A stretch of DNA of 41,103 nucleotides from a virus: IMG/VR virus record IMGVR_UViG_3300028840_002380, positions 1 through 41,103 of that record; one strand, written 5' to 3'. The translations under genes and the position numbers were made by a program. The notes under the pieces were generated by a model that saw only the letters and a list, made by a program, of their open reading frames with translations, was not told the origin of the DNA and ran no database searches. Below, piece after piece: positions 30,500 through 38,279 of this stretch (position 1 is its first letter; each line of letters starts with the position of its first letter).

Positions 30500-30873
30500 T
30501 GCACCTCAACCAGCTTGCTGTGCACGCGGATTGCCTGCCCTTGCGGATCACACCGCCGCCAACAGGCCTCCGTGCCGACCGGCATCGCCTCGTAGGTGCA
30601 GGTCTTACCGCCGGTCGTTTCTTCGATTCGATCGCCCTCGACGGGCTCCGTCTGCTGCCCGCCGAGGATCAGGTCAGCCGCCTCGAGAATCCAATCGACA
30701 CGCTCGCCTTCAACCGTGGTGCCATCGCCGCCGTCCAACTCGACGCGCACGACCGACTTAACGGCCGTCAGGCCGCCGGCGACATACTCGCTATTGCGGC
30801 GGTAGGCGATCTCCATGCCGGCCGCCGATTGGGCGGTCGACACAGCCCGGGCAATTGCGGTAGCGATCGACAC
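30496..30873 (-). CDS. Head-tail joining protein
   Basis: 125 residues; GTG start at 30873 with GAGG 5 bases upstream. Beta-rich core: GMEIAYRRNSEYVAGGLTAV, LEAADLILGGQQTEPVEGDR and CTYEAMPVGTEACWRRCDPQ, ending with a strand (AIRVHSKLVEVQ). The Y-R-R...G-x-x-W/W-R-R-x-D-P order is typical of the small head-tail joining proteins that follow the capsid genes. It shares a four-base overlap with the next gene. Confidence 0.72.
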   Translation of the reverse strand: MSIATAIARAVSTAQSAAGMEIAYRRNSEYVAGGLTAVKSVVRVELDGGDGTTVEGERVDWILEAADLILGGQQTEPVEGDRIEETTGGKTCTYEAMPVGTEACWRRCDPQGQAIRVHSKLVEVQ

Positions 30874-30880
30874 GACAACC

Positions 30881-31300
30881 TCAGTGCAGGATCTGTACCG
30901 TCATGGATTTATCGGAGGCGTCGCCCGTGCCGTCGTTCGTGGCCTGCACCCGGATATACTGCTGGCAATCCGAGGGGAGCTTGAAGCGAGCTGTGACCGC
31001 GGCCGCCCCCGCCCCGCCAGCTCCGGTCTGCACGATCACTTCCTTGGCGATCGTCGTCGGGCTGGCAAAGTTCGACACGGTATCTACCTGCACATCGTAC
31101 TTCATGGTTTTCGTGTCGGGCAGATCTGCCGTCGCCAGGGCGGGGGCCTGGATCTCTAGCTCGACGTTTTCCATCCGGGCCCCGCGGCTGCCGTACAGCC
31201 CCAGGTCGAACCCGGACGATTGCACGGAGGCCGCGCCATTCGGCAGGGCTTGCGTGGTAACCTTGGTCGCGTCTTTGACGCGCTGGTTTGCTCGGTCCAT
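30881..31300 (-). CDS. Capsid decoration / cement-like protein (Bbp16-like)
   Basis: 139 residues; ATG 31300. Sequence: FDLGLYGSRGARMENVELEI, LPDTKTMKYDVQVDTVSNFA, SPTTIAKEVIVQTGAGG, then LPSDCQQYIRVQATNDGTG and a final beta strand. The D-V-Q-V-D-T-V-S-x-F-x-S-P-T-T phrase resembles Bbp16-type capsid proteins that bind the shell of podo- and siphoviruses. It lies immediately downstream of the major capsid gene, as expected. Confidence 0.65.
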   Translation of the reverse strand: MDRANQRVKDATKVTTQALPNGAASVQSSGFDLGLYGSRGARMENVELEIQAPALATADLPDTKTMKYDVQVDTVSNFASPTTIAKEVIVQTGAGGAGAAAVTARFKLPSDCQQYIRVQATNDGTGDASDKSMTVQILH

Positions 31301-31358
31301 GGTATTCTCCGAACCTTCAAGAGTTGAGAATTGATTGTGGTCGTAAAGATCACCCCGC

Positions 31359-32294
31359 TTAGAGTGCGAGGGTCTCGACGTTGGAAATCGAATCAGTCGT
31401 GTAGACCGGGATCGTACCCTCGGGACCGTCGACCGAATCGGGCCATGGAGCAGGGGCGCCGGTCGGGCTGGTGGCGGTCTTGCTGTTCTTCCACTGCCGA
31501 CGCGAGCGACGGGTGCAGAAAATCGCGTTCGGCGGCTTGCCGGCTGGGAACTTCTCCAGTGCCTGGTCGAAGAGGGCGTCGGTCAGGCCCTTACCGCTGT
31601 CGGTGGTCAGCTTCTTGATCCGGCAGACCGAGAAGACTGAACCGACCTGCAGCCCGGGCCGCAGGTAGAGCTCCTGGCGGTAGCCGGTGTACGGGTTGCC
31701 GCTGCCGTCGACCAGTCGCACTTCAGTGGGATCGGTGACCTCGGCCCGGCCGCCTTCGCCCAGAATCCAGCGGACGTCCTGCAGCCCGAACCGCACCAAC
31801 CAGACGCTCGACGCGACGTTGTCAGTTGTGCCACCCGCGTCAACGTACATGGTGCTGTTGTCGTAGGATTGCAGCAGACCGGGGAAGGCGTCGGTCTTAC
31901 CGAATGTTGCGTCGGCGCCATAGAAGAACGCCACGCCCAGGGCCTGCATAGCGGCCTGCGTGATCGCCTGGGCTTCCTCGGCAAGGTAGGCCGCGGCCCC
32001 GTCTTCTGCCGCGTCGGCGGCCGCCTTATCGACCTCAAACTGGGGATTCATCAGGAAGGCTTCGATCAGCCGCTGTTCCACTTGACTGTGGCTGACCGCG
32101 GTCCCCTGGCTGACCTGACGGAAGCCGACGGTCGGCAGTCCGGTCCGCACTCGGGTTTTGTAGTTCAGGCCGCGGATCGTCCGGGCCGCGCCCAGGCGAA
32201 CCTCAGGAACGGCCTTGGTGGTTTCGTCGATCAATCCGACGGCAGCGTCGGTGCCGTTGCGTCGGATCACATCCAAGAGAGTAGGCATTGCCAT
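31359..32294 (-). CDS. Major capsid protein
   Basis: 311 residues; ATG 32294 with AGAGGAG upstream. HK97-fold type inferred from place and features: an N-terminal arm (PTLLDVIRRNGTDAAVGLID), an E-loop-like stretch (TRVRTGLPTVGFRQVSQGTA), a helix with an Ala-rich spine (AAADAAEDGAAAYLAEEAQA), and a C-terminal IPVYTTDSISNVETLAL strand. It belongs to the capsid type seen with lambda-like portals. It directly follows the protease-scaffold gene. Confidence 0.88.
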   Translation of the reverse strand: MAMPTLLDVIRRNGTDAAVGLIDETTKAVPEVRLGAARTIRGLNYKTRVRTGLPTVGFRQVSQGTAVSHSQVEQRLIEAFLMNPQFEVDKAAADAAEDGAAAYLAEEAQAITQAAMQALGVAFFYGADATFGKTDAFPGLLQSYDNSTMYVDAGGTTDNVASSVWLVRFGLQDVRWILGEGGRAEVTDPTEVRLVDGSGNPYTGYRQELYLRPGLQVGSVFSVCRIKKLTTDSGKGLTDALFDQALEKFPAGKPPNAIFCTRRSRRQWKNSKTATSPTGAPAPWPDSVDGPEGTIPVYTTDSISNVETLAL

Positions 32295-32348
32295 CTGTGT
32301 GTGCTCCTCTTCTTATGCACAAAGGGTGATTTGCTCCGGCCTCGCCGT

Positions 32349-33428
32349 TCAGTTGCGGCTCGGGTCCGGCATCTTCGACGCATTGAACGCAATCAGGGGC
32401 GCCAACCCGTCGCCGTGGTTGTCAACGACCGCCTGACTTGCCTTGCCGTCAGGCGTTTCTTCGGAGCCGGCCTGGAAATCCACCGGCTCCTCTTCGCCAC
32501 GATCGACAGCCGCCAACTTGGCCTTGATCTGCTTGTTCTCGGCCTTTAGTGCCTCGGTGTTTCGCTCCTGGGCGTCCGCAAAAGAAAGCCCCTCGGCGTA
32601 CCACTCGCCACCCTGAGGACCGAATACGTCGAGGAACCGCTTGCACTCGGCACGCAATCCTTGCTCCGTAACCTCATTGTGGCGGTCGAACTCCTCTTGG
32701 GTGAGAAATGCAGTCGGCACTTCGGGCTGCTCTAGTGCCTCGGCACTCTCGGGAACCTCCGAGGTAGGTGCCGCCAACTCGGCGGCGTCAGTAGTCTCGG
32801 TGTCCGGCGTCACAGCCTCATTGTCTGCCGGCTGGTCTTGCTCTTGCGACATAGCGTAATCTTCCCTTTCAAAGGTTACGGGGATTGTCTCCCCCTCTGA
32901 AAATGTCGTCTCGGTGTGCATGTCGGCGCCGTAGGGGCAGACTGCGGCACCACGCAGAGGCCACTGACGCACTACGACGCCGGGGCCCTCAAATTCGCGG
33001 CCATTGACCTCAGTAACTTCGCCGCGTTGAACTTCCTGAATCCGGATGCCATCGCCGCCGAAGTTGATCGAGGCCTCGTAGGGCACGCCGGCTTCCGCCT
33101 TGTGTTTCACCTCGCTTGCCCGATCGCCAGGCTGATACGGTACCAGCCGACCGGCGGCTTCGAGGTCGCCCGATTCCGTGGTAAAGGTGTCGAGAAACCC
33201 GATTACTTCCTCGTCACGGTGGCAATAGTCGAGCGGGATGGTGGGTTTATGCAAACGCATTCCGGCGAAATCATGGATAATCCGCCCCCAGTACCAGTGT
33301 TCGATCGGCTGCCCACTTCGTGCGGTAAGTCGCACGGCCGGATTTCCTTTGTCCTGACTGGCAAACTCGAGGGCCGACGCCCGGAATTGGCACGCCGCAC
33401 GCGGGATTTTGCGCTGTTCATTGTTCAT
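32349..33428 (-). CDS. Prohead maturation protease fused to a scaffold
   Basis: 359 residues from ATG 33428, with AAGGGAAG upstream, overlapping the portal by 11 bases. The N-terminal half is a prohead protease: TIPLDYCHRDEEVIGFLDTF carries the catalytic His, and AGVPYEASINFGG the Ser. The C-terminal half is acidic and Gln/Glu-rich, with coiled-coil stretches (LTQEEFDRHNEVTEQGLRAE; AQERNTEALKAENKQIKAKL), the composition of a scaffold. One gene thus supplies both assembly scaffold and its own cutter. Confidence 0.88.
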   Translation of the reverse strand: MNNEQRKIPRAACQFRASALEFASQDKGNPAVRLTARSGQPIEHWYWGRIIHDFAGMRLHKPTIPLDYCHRDEEVIGFLDTFTTESGDLEAAGRLVPYQPGDRASEVKHKAEAGVPYEASINFGGDGIRIQEVQRGEVTEVNGREFEGPGVVVRQWPLRGAAVCPYGADMHTETTFSEGETIPVTFEREDYAMSQEQDQPADNEAVTPDTETTDAAELAAPTSEVPESAEALEQPEVPTAFLTQEEFDRHNEVTEQGLRAECKRFLDVFGPQGGEWYAEGLSFADAQERNTEALKAENKQIKAKLAAVDRGEEEPVDFQAGSEETPDGKASQAVVDNHGDGLAPLIAFNASKMPDPSRN

Positions 33429-34863
33429 TGTCTTCCCTTGATTCGTCATCCTCGGATTGACTATCCCCTGACTCGTTCTCCGCAGGCACCGCCTGTTCCG
33501 ATAGGCCGAGCCGCTCCTCTTCGGCGTCAAGCTCATCGGCGACTTCCCAGAAGTCCAACCCCTGGCGCTTTAATATCCGCTGCCGGCTGGTGATGCGAGC
33601 CTTCAGCGCCTCGACGTCCGCTTTCACCTCTTGGTGTGGCTGAATCCACGGGATGCCCTTCGCGATCCATTCCCACTGCAGCTCTTCGATCGTCCAGCCG
33701 GCCGGCAGCTCGAGCACGCCGTCGAGTACCCACAGTCCGATACGCCAGGCCGTTAAGGCGTCGAGTAACTCCCGGTTGTCTTGCTGTTTGTTCGCTGCAG
33801 ATTGCTCATACAGGAGCAGGGCCTGCCGACTGCCGGAGTAGTTCGTGAAATTCTCAGCAAAGAAGCTGAACGGAATATCGAGTGCCTTTAGTGCCACGGC
33901 GATCATGGCGTCGCTGAAGGTCTTAAACTCCGAGCTCGGGTGCCGACTCTCTAGAAATTCCGCCCGGTCGCCGGGGTCCAAGTCGAGTACCGCCGGCCCC
34001 CTGCCGAATTGCACCTCGTATTCGCTCTTGTCTTCGTCGCCGGAACCGTCGGTAGCGCTGGTAACGTCACCCATGGACTCGGTGGCTTCGCGGTAGAATG
34101 CCAAGGCAAACAACTGCGTTACCTTCGCCTTCGCCAGCGCGTAATCAAAATTCTCGTAGGTGTCACGGAGCCGGTTCAGTGCCGCCGCCAGCGGGGAAAC
34201 GCCGCGGACCTGATCGAAGCGGTCGTAGTAGCCGTGTAAGGTCAGGTGTCGGGCTGGAATCATCCGCTTAAAGACAAATCCGTCGCCCCAGGCGTTGCGA
34301 TCGCAGAGGCAGTAGGCTCGCGCCGCCCCGGCCGGCGAAAGCTGGACGCCATGGATGAGCTTCTCGGTATCCAGGCCATCCGGCAGCTTCCCCAATGTCG
34401 GCGTGCGGATTCGATCGCCTTCGACCCCCTGCACTCGGCCGCTACTGAGCTTCAAGACCCCAACGTCGCCGTCGACCGTACGGCAGGCCTCCGCCAGTCG
34501 GATGAACCGCTGCCGATTGTGCCGCATGGCCACATCAAAGTTCTGCTTCCGCGACCACCACGTCATCAGGCTTTCCAGCCGACGATTGAAAGCGTCGCTA
34601 GACGTACGTGCCTGGAAGTTAAACGTCGACACGTAGTCGAGGTGCTTGCGGATCATCCAGGCGGCAATCTCATAATTCCGCCGCACGTCCCGGGTAGTGG
34701 CAACCAGTCGCTTGCGGTCGGCCTGCTTGAGCTGATTGTCCTCGCTCATCACATGGACGCGGGCCGACTTGCGCCGCTTTTGCGTATCGTCTACGGCGTC
34801 ATAACCAAATATCGTCGGCAGACGGTTGACCCACGCCCTGGTTGTCGCCATTAGTCCCGGCAT
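33418..34863 (-). CDS. Portal protein, lambda family
   Basis: 481 residues. Lambda-type portal signature: KQADRKRLVATTRDVRRNYE, IAAWMIRKHLDYVSTFNFQA, then VEGDRIRTP in the crown region, PARHLTLHGYYDRFDQVRGV and SPLAAALNRLRDTYENFDYA, and FFAENFTNYSGSRQALLL. The C-terminus (SEDDESREDNEQ) is acidic. The ATG directly follows the stop of the gpW-like gene (TGAATG). It forms the dodecameric DNA channel of the head with terminase. Confidence 0.93.
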   Translation of the reverse strand: MPGLMATTRAWVNRLPTIFGYDAVDDTQKRRKSARVHVMSEDNQLKQADRKRLVATTRDVRRNYEIAAWMIRKHLDYVSTFNFQARTSSDAFNRRLESLMTWWSRKQNFDVAMRHNRQRFIRLAEACRTVDGDVGVLKLSSGRVQGVEGDRIRTPTLGKLPDGLDTEKLIHGVQLSPAGAARAYCLCDRNAWGDGFVFKRMIPARHLTLHGYYDRFDQVRGVSPLAAALNRLRDTYENFDYALAKAKVTQLFALAFYREATESMGDVTSATDGSGDEDKSEYEVQFGRGPAVLDLDPGDRAEFLESRHPSSEFKTFSDAMIAVALKALDIPFSFFAENFTNYSGSRQALLLYEQSAANKQQDNRELLDALTAWRIGLWVLDGVLELPAGWTIEELQWEWIAKGIPWIQPHQEVKADVEALKARITSRQRILKRQGLDFWEVADELDAEEERLGLSEQAVPAENESGDSQSEDDESREDNEQ

Positions 34864-35052
34864 TCAAAAACCACTTAGATCGATCTGGGCCGCACGCGGC
34901 CGCAGCGTCGCATCTTGTTCCGCCTTCAGTGCCATAAGGCGACTACGCACCTTATCGAGATCATACTGCACTGTCACGCCGTCAACCGTGACACGGCTTG
35001 TGCCTTCGTTGAGGATTGCTTCCAGTTTCGCAATGTCATCTGCGATCGCCAT
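34864..35052 (-). CDS. gpW-like head-tail joining protein
   Basis: 62 residues: AIADDIAKLEAILNEGTSRV, TVDGVTVQYDLDKVRSRLMA, LKAEQDATLRPRAA. The form helix, turn of G-T-S-x-V-T-V-D-G-V-T-V-x-Y-D, helix is that of gpW/gp6-like proteins, which stabilise DNA in the head and join it to the tail. As in lambda, it lies between terminase and portal, though here other genes are inserted upstream. Confidence 0.88.
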   Translation of the reverse strand: MAIADDIAKLEAILNEGTSRVTVDGVTVQYDLDKVRSRLMALKAEQDATLRPRAAQIDLSGF

Positions 35053-35058
35053 CTCTAC

Positions 35059-35325
35059 CTACTCGCACACGGCTGCTGCCGTCGGCTCCCGGTTCTCTAA
35101 AACCCTGACAGTGAATCGTCGGCCGCATACGTTACAAGTGCACATCCGCCACGCGACGTGGGTGTAAGGCTTGCCGTTGGGTGCCTGGCCGCCTTGCTCA
35201 ATTTCCTCGTGGGCCTTCGTCGCGTAGGGCGAGCGGTAGGTCATGCCACACTCGACACAGCGCACAGGATCATGCCAAACCCAGTAGGCTGGCGGTTTCG
35301 TGCGCGGACGTCCGCGTTGACCCAT
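35059..35325 (-). CDS. Zinc-finger protein, 88 residues
   Basis: ATG 35325, AGGA 8 bases upstream; a longer frame from 35409 has no site. Cysteine pairs in RCVECGMTYRSPYATKAHEE (C-x-x-C...H) and WRMCTCNVCGRRFTVRVLEN (C-x-C-x-x-C) suggest one or two zinc sites. The N-terminus is basic (MGQRGRPRTKPPAYWVWHD). Such small zinc proteins in phages may bind DNA or RNA, including Com-like translational regulators; no family is certain. It sits just before the gpW-like gene. Confidence 0.72.
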   Translation of the reverse strand: MGQRGRPRTKPPAYWVWHDPVRCVECGMTYRSPYATKAHEEIEQGGQAPNGKPYTHVAWRMCTCNVCGRRFTVRVLENREPTAAAVCE

Positions 35326-35336
35326 GATGTCAGTCC

Positions 35337-35642
35337 TCACATTACAGTGGCCACCACGGCAGCCACTACGCCTGAAATGAGCGTCGCAACGGCTCCGGCA
35401 ATCAACCAAAACCCCTTGCCACCGATCGCCCGAGCAGTCTCCAGGCGAGTGACCCGCCTATCGATAGACTCGCCCCCATTGCCCATCACAATCGGCCTGC
35501 AGATCCCGCAAGAAGTGGCCACGCTGGCGAGTGTCGTCGAGATATCGCCCAGCTTGCCGGCCACCTCTTCGTGTCGCCGTTCCATCTCTTCGTCAAGTGC
35601 GTCAATCCGTTGATGGAGGCGGGTAATGTCGTCGCTGCTCAC
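35337..35642 (-). CDS. Coiled-coil plus C-terminal transmembrane protein (holin/XhlA-like)
   Basis: 101 residues; GTG 35642 overlaps the previous stop (GTGA). The N-terminal half is a heptad coiled coil (DITRLHQRIDALDEEMERRH; EEVAGKLGDISTTLASVATS), then a GICR turn and RRVTRLETARAIGG. One hydrophobic C-terminal segment (FWLIAGAVATLISGVVAAVV) follows. This topology, soluble coiled coil then a single late membrane span, is that of XhlA/Bhl-type haemolysin-like holin partners. With the two exported neighbours it may form the lysis or envelope cassette. Confidence 0.65.
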   Translation of the reverse strand: MSSDDITRLHQRIDALDEEMERRHEEVAGKLGDISTTLASVATSCGICRPIVMGNGGESIDRRVTRLETARAIGGKGFWLIAGAVATLISGVVAAVVATVM

Positions 35643-35983
35643 TCGGGGTCTTCCTCCCTGACCGACTCCTCCCTGACCGACTGCGGCAAGTAGAGTCGAA
35701 TTGAAAACAGCGGCAGATCACGTCTGCGGAATTCGACTTCCACGAAGCCTTGCTGACAGTATCCATCGAGAATCCGCCGGAAAACCTCAGTGATTCGGCC
35801 TGTATTGGCTGCGGCTCCCTGCACTTGCTGTTGCACTTGCCGGGTCACCTCTTCGACGCGATTAGCTGCCGTGTAGGTGGCTGCGGCCGCATCCCGGATG
35901 CCGACCCGCCGGCTAAGTAGTGATGCTTCGCAAGTGCCCGCAATTAGGCAGACTAATAGACAGACAGACGATCTAACAAACAT
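35639..35983 (-). CDS. Exported helical protein (possible spanin-like or envelope factor)
   Basis: 114 residues; ATG 35983. Signal peptide MFVRSSVCLLVCLIAGTCEA with a likely cleavage near ...CEAS; a Cys sits near the end but the lipobox is not ideal. The mature protein is an amphipathic helix (ATYTAANRVEEVTRQVQQQV) followed by a charged beta part (YCQQGFVEVEFRRRDLPLFS). It ends with two copies of SVREE. The combination of export signal and coiled coil next to a TM coiled-coil protein fits a two-component envelope-disrupting set. That is inference. Confidence 0.6.
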   Translation of the reverse strand: MFVRSSVCLLVCLIAGTCEASLLSRRVGIRDAAAATYTAANRVEEVTRQVQQQVQGAAANTGRITEVFRRILDGYCQQGFVEVEFRRRDLPLFSIRLYLPQSVREESVREEDPE

Positions 35984-35992
35984 GGTGCCTCC

Positions 35993-37330
35993 CTACTTCT
36001 TGGCCGGCTTCTTGACTTCCGCCCGGACCACCTTGCGAGCTTCTGCTCTGGCCTTCTTGGCAGTATCGGTGCCCACGGCGTCGGCAACCTTGTAGGCGAT
36101 GTTGTCTAGAATCGCGTCATCCCAGTTGCCGGGGATTACGTCCGTCAACTTATCGACGGCGCCGGCGATCGTATGGGCATACCCGCGAGCCATGCGAACC
36201 CCGAAAAAGACCAGAATACCACCCAGAAGCCCGCCACCGATCCCGATCTTCGCTAACAGCGACTTTAGCCCGCCGAGCACTACGCCTCCAACGGACCCGC
36301 CGAGCCCCTTGGTGATCTTCTCTGCGATTCCGACTTGAGCATCCTCGACGCCTTTCTCGAGCGACTGGAGCTCTGCCTGTACGGCCCGTCCGATCGCGTC
36401 GAGTGTCCGATCTTGCTCCGAGAGGTGTCGATCGAGCTGCTGGAACTCACTGCTCCCCATCGACGGGCCCGCTAAACCGCCACTGGAACCGCCCGGCAGC
36501 GTCGGCCATACCCGATCAACTTTGTCCTCTAGCCGGTCCATCCTGCGCTCTTCGTATCGGCGATATGGCAGAAGCTGACTCGGATTAGGCTGCGGCGCCG
36601 GGCATCCCCGGGGGCCGCACTGACTCGGCTCTGTGGGGGCCAGCTTCGGTGAATCGTACGTCCAGGCTGGCGCCGGCGAATGAGCCCAGCCGCCGCCTGC
36701 CGTCTGCGTGAATCGCAAAGTCCGGTAGAGGTTTTCGAGACTGACCGCAAAGCCTCGGCTCTGTCCGCTGTTTTGGCGCCCCCAGATCAGGCCAACAATT
36801 CGTTCGCCCTTGGCGTCGCAGACTGCCGACCCACTACGGCCGTTGGCTGGCGGTGGCGTGAAACAGAGGTTGCCGTCGTCGTAGCCGAGAACGTGCCCCT
36901 TCCACCCCGTAGCCCACGCCCCCTTCGCACATCCGGCCGACGTGATTGTGTCACCGGGATTCAATTTCGTGCCCCGTGGCGCAATCGGGATAACCCGGGG
37001 CAGGTGGCCTCCGAATGATGTCTGTGGAACGGAGACAATCGCCACATCGACGCCGGCACCGCGGGCAATCACTGCACCGGACAGCCCCGCCGACTGGTGA
37101 CCCTGTTTCCAAAAGATACACTTGACGGCATTGGCATTGCCGACGACGTGTCGATTGGTCAGGATGAAGGCCCGTCCCTGGCTGATCTCGAAAACGCAAC
37201 CGGTACCCGTGCTACCGTCCGGGGCGTGAATTCGACACGTCGCGTCCAGCGTCTCCGAGACACCGGCGTGTGAGTAGTCGGGGGCTCCAATCAGAGCCGC
37301 GACGACCAGCAAAAGAGACAGTGGGCGCAT
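35993..37330 (-). CDS. Secreted trypsin-like serine protease with membrane anchor
   Basis: 445 residues from ATG 37330, AAGGGAAAG upstream. A signal peptide runs over about 1-22 (MRPLSLLLVVAALIGAPDYS). Chymotrypsin-fold triad: H61 in LTNRHVVG, D95 in GVDVAIV, S166 in NGRSGSAV. Cys-rich segments may form disulfides (TCRIHAPDGSTGTGCV). A proline-rich hinge, a coiled coil (about 296-340) and a transmembrane stretch near 358-380 (GIGGGLLGGILVFFGV) follow, with a basic tail. Its place between sigma factor and the TM coiled-coil genes suggests envelope action at lysis or entry. A phage-coded exported trypsin is unusual. Confidence 0.85.
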   Translation of the reverse strand: MRPLSLLLVVAALIGAPDYSHAGVSETLDATCRIHAPDGSTGTGCVFEISQGRAFILTNRHVVGNANAVKCIFWKQGHQSAGLSGAVIARGAGVDVAIVSVPQTSFGGHLPRVIPIAPRGTKLNPGDTITSAGCAKGAWATGWKGHVLGYDDGNLCFTPPPANGRSGSAVCDAKGERIVGLIWGRQNSGQSRGFAVSLENLYRTLRFTQTAGGGWAHSPAPAWTYDSPKLAPTEPSQCGPRGCPAPQPNPSQLLPYRRYEERRMDRLEDKVDRVWPTLPGGSSGGLAGPSMGSSEFQQLDRHLSEQDRTLDAIGRAVQAELQSLEKGVEDAQVGIAEKITKGLGGSVGGVVLGGLKSLLAKIGIGGGLLGGILVFFGVRMARGYAHTIAGAVDKLTDVIPGNWDDAILDNIAYKVADAVGTDTAKKARAEARKVVRAEVKKPAKK

Positions 37331-37378
37331 GGTTCTTTCTTTCCCTTTGAGAACAGACAGCAAAACTGAGAAGAGAGA

Positions 37379-37972
37379 CTAGAAGCTATCAACTGTAACA
37401 TTCAGCGGCATTAACCAGTCACGCAGATTCTTAATTGCCCTTGCGTGTATTCTGTGAATGCGCCGAACGCTCAAACCTAAATGTCCGGCAATGTGTCGCG
37501 CAGAATATCCCAGGCAATACCGAAGCCGCAAAACTTCCTGCTGTCTAATCGTGAGTGCTCCGAATGCCGCCCGCATCTGCGGGTCCCGAAAACTGAATTC
37601 CTGACGGCGTATCGCTGGTACCGGTTCACCTCGATTGACGCGGGCTGCACCATGAATGTAGGCTCGCAATTGCTTGCGTACGCAGAGCTTGACGTACGGT
37701 TCTAGGTAACCGCGTTTCGGATCAAAGCCCGCCACTGCCGTAACCGCTGTAATCTGCGATAACGATTCCCGCTCGCTGGCATCGATGTTGTAGCATCCCC
37801 ATTCTTCGATTAACCGCCAGAGAATCCGCTTGACTTTGGCAATCACTAGAATCGTGAGCTGCTCCTTGGCATCCAGGTCGCCCGCGTCAGTGCGTGCCTT
37901 TAGTAGCTTTTCTGTTTTCTCGGATGACCACGCAGACGGTAGCGGCGGTAGAATCGACTCAGCAACTTCCAC
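37379..37972 (-). CDS. Sigma-70-family RNA polymerase sigma factor
   Basis: 197 residues from GTG 37972, GGAG 5 bases upstream. Region 2-like segment FDPKRGYLEPYVKLCVRKQL (about 83-102). Region 4 is ALTIRQQEVLRLRYCLGYSA followed by RHIAGHLGLSVRRIHRIHAR and a final helix with a recognisable HTH (about 140-190). It is short and lacks region 1 and full region 3, like ECF/SigB-type factors. Encoded just upstream of the structural genes, it probably redirects host RNA polymerase to late phage promoters, or to its own operon. Its promoter motif could not be derived here. Confidence 0.85.
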   Translation of the reverse strand: MEVAESILPPLPSAWSSEKTEKLLKARTDAGDLDAKEQLTILVIAKVKRILWRLIEEWGCYNIDASERESLSQITAVTAVAGFDPKRGYLEPYVKLCVRKQLRAYIHGAARVNRGEPVPAIRRQEFSFRDPQMRAAFGALTIRQQEVLRLRYCLGYSARHIAGHLGLSVRRIHRIHARAIKNLRDWLMPLNVTVDSF

Positions 37973-38026
37973 TCTCGCTCCCTACTATATAAATCCCGAT
38001 GGTAGTGGTTAGTTTTTTTGTGGGTC

Positions 38027-38245
38027 CTACTCCCACCCAGTCGTGTCGTAACCGAGGCGGCGCCATCGCTCCTCGATCTCCTGGTGGATCTCCGCTAAGT
38101 CTTTCTGTTTCCGGAGTGATTCCTCTGGTGGTGACATTAGGTAACCGGCCGCTTCTAGTTGCCGGAGCACCTTGCGCCCGCATTCCCGACAGAACCGATC
38201 AGAAGGCGAAACGGTCGAGTTTGTGCACTTTTCGCAGGTACGCAT
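38027..38245 (-). CDS. Small zinc-ribbon protein
   Basis: 72 residues from ATG 38245, GGAG 8 bases upstream (an upstream GTG lacks one). N-terminal zinc ribbon: RTCEKCTNSTVSPSDRFCRE then CGRKV, with pairs C-x-x-C twice. The remainder is helical and charged (SLRKQKDLAEIHQEIEERWR) and ends GYDTTGWE. Possibly a transcription or packaging cofactor; it lies between terminase and sigma factor. Not a recognised family. Confidence 0.72.
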   Translation of the reverse strand: MRTCEKCTNSTVSPSDRFCRECGRKVLRQLEAAGYLMSPPEESLRKQKDLAEIHQEIEERWRRLGYDTTGWE

Positions 38246-38279
38246 CAGAAACACTCCAGTCCCAGAGATGAATCACCCG

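Noticed and set aside
37973-38060. Terminator between the small zinc-ribbon gene and the sigma gene
   Set aside because: A GTGGG/CCCAC stem is present, but on the transcribed minus strand it is followed by A residues, not T.
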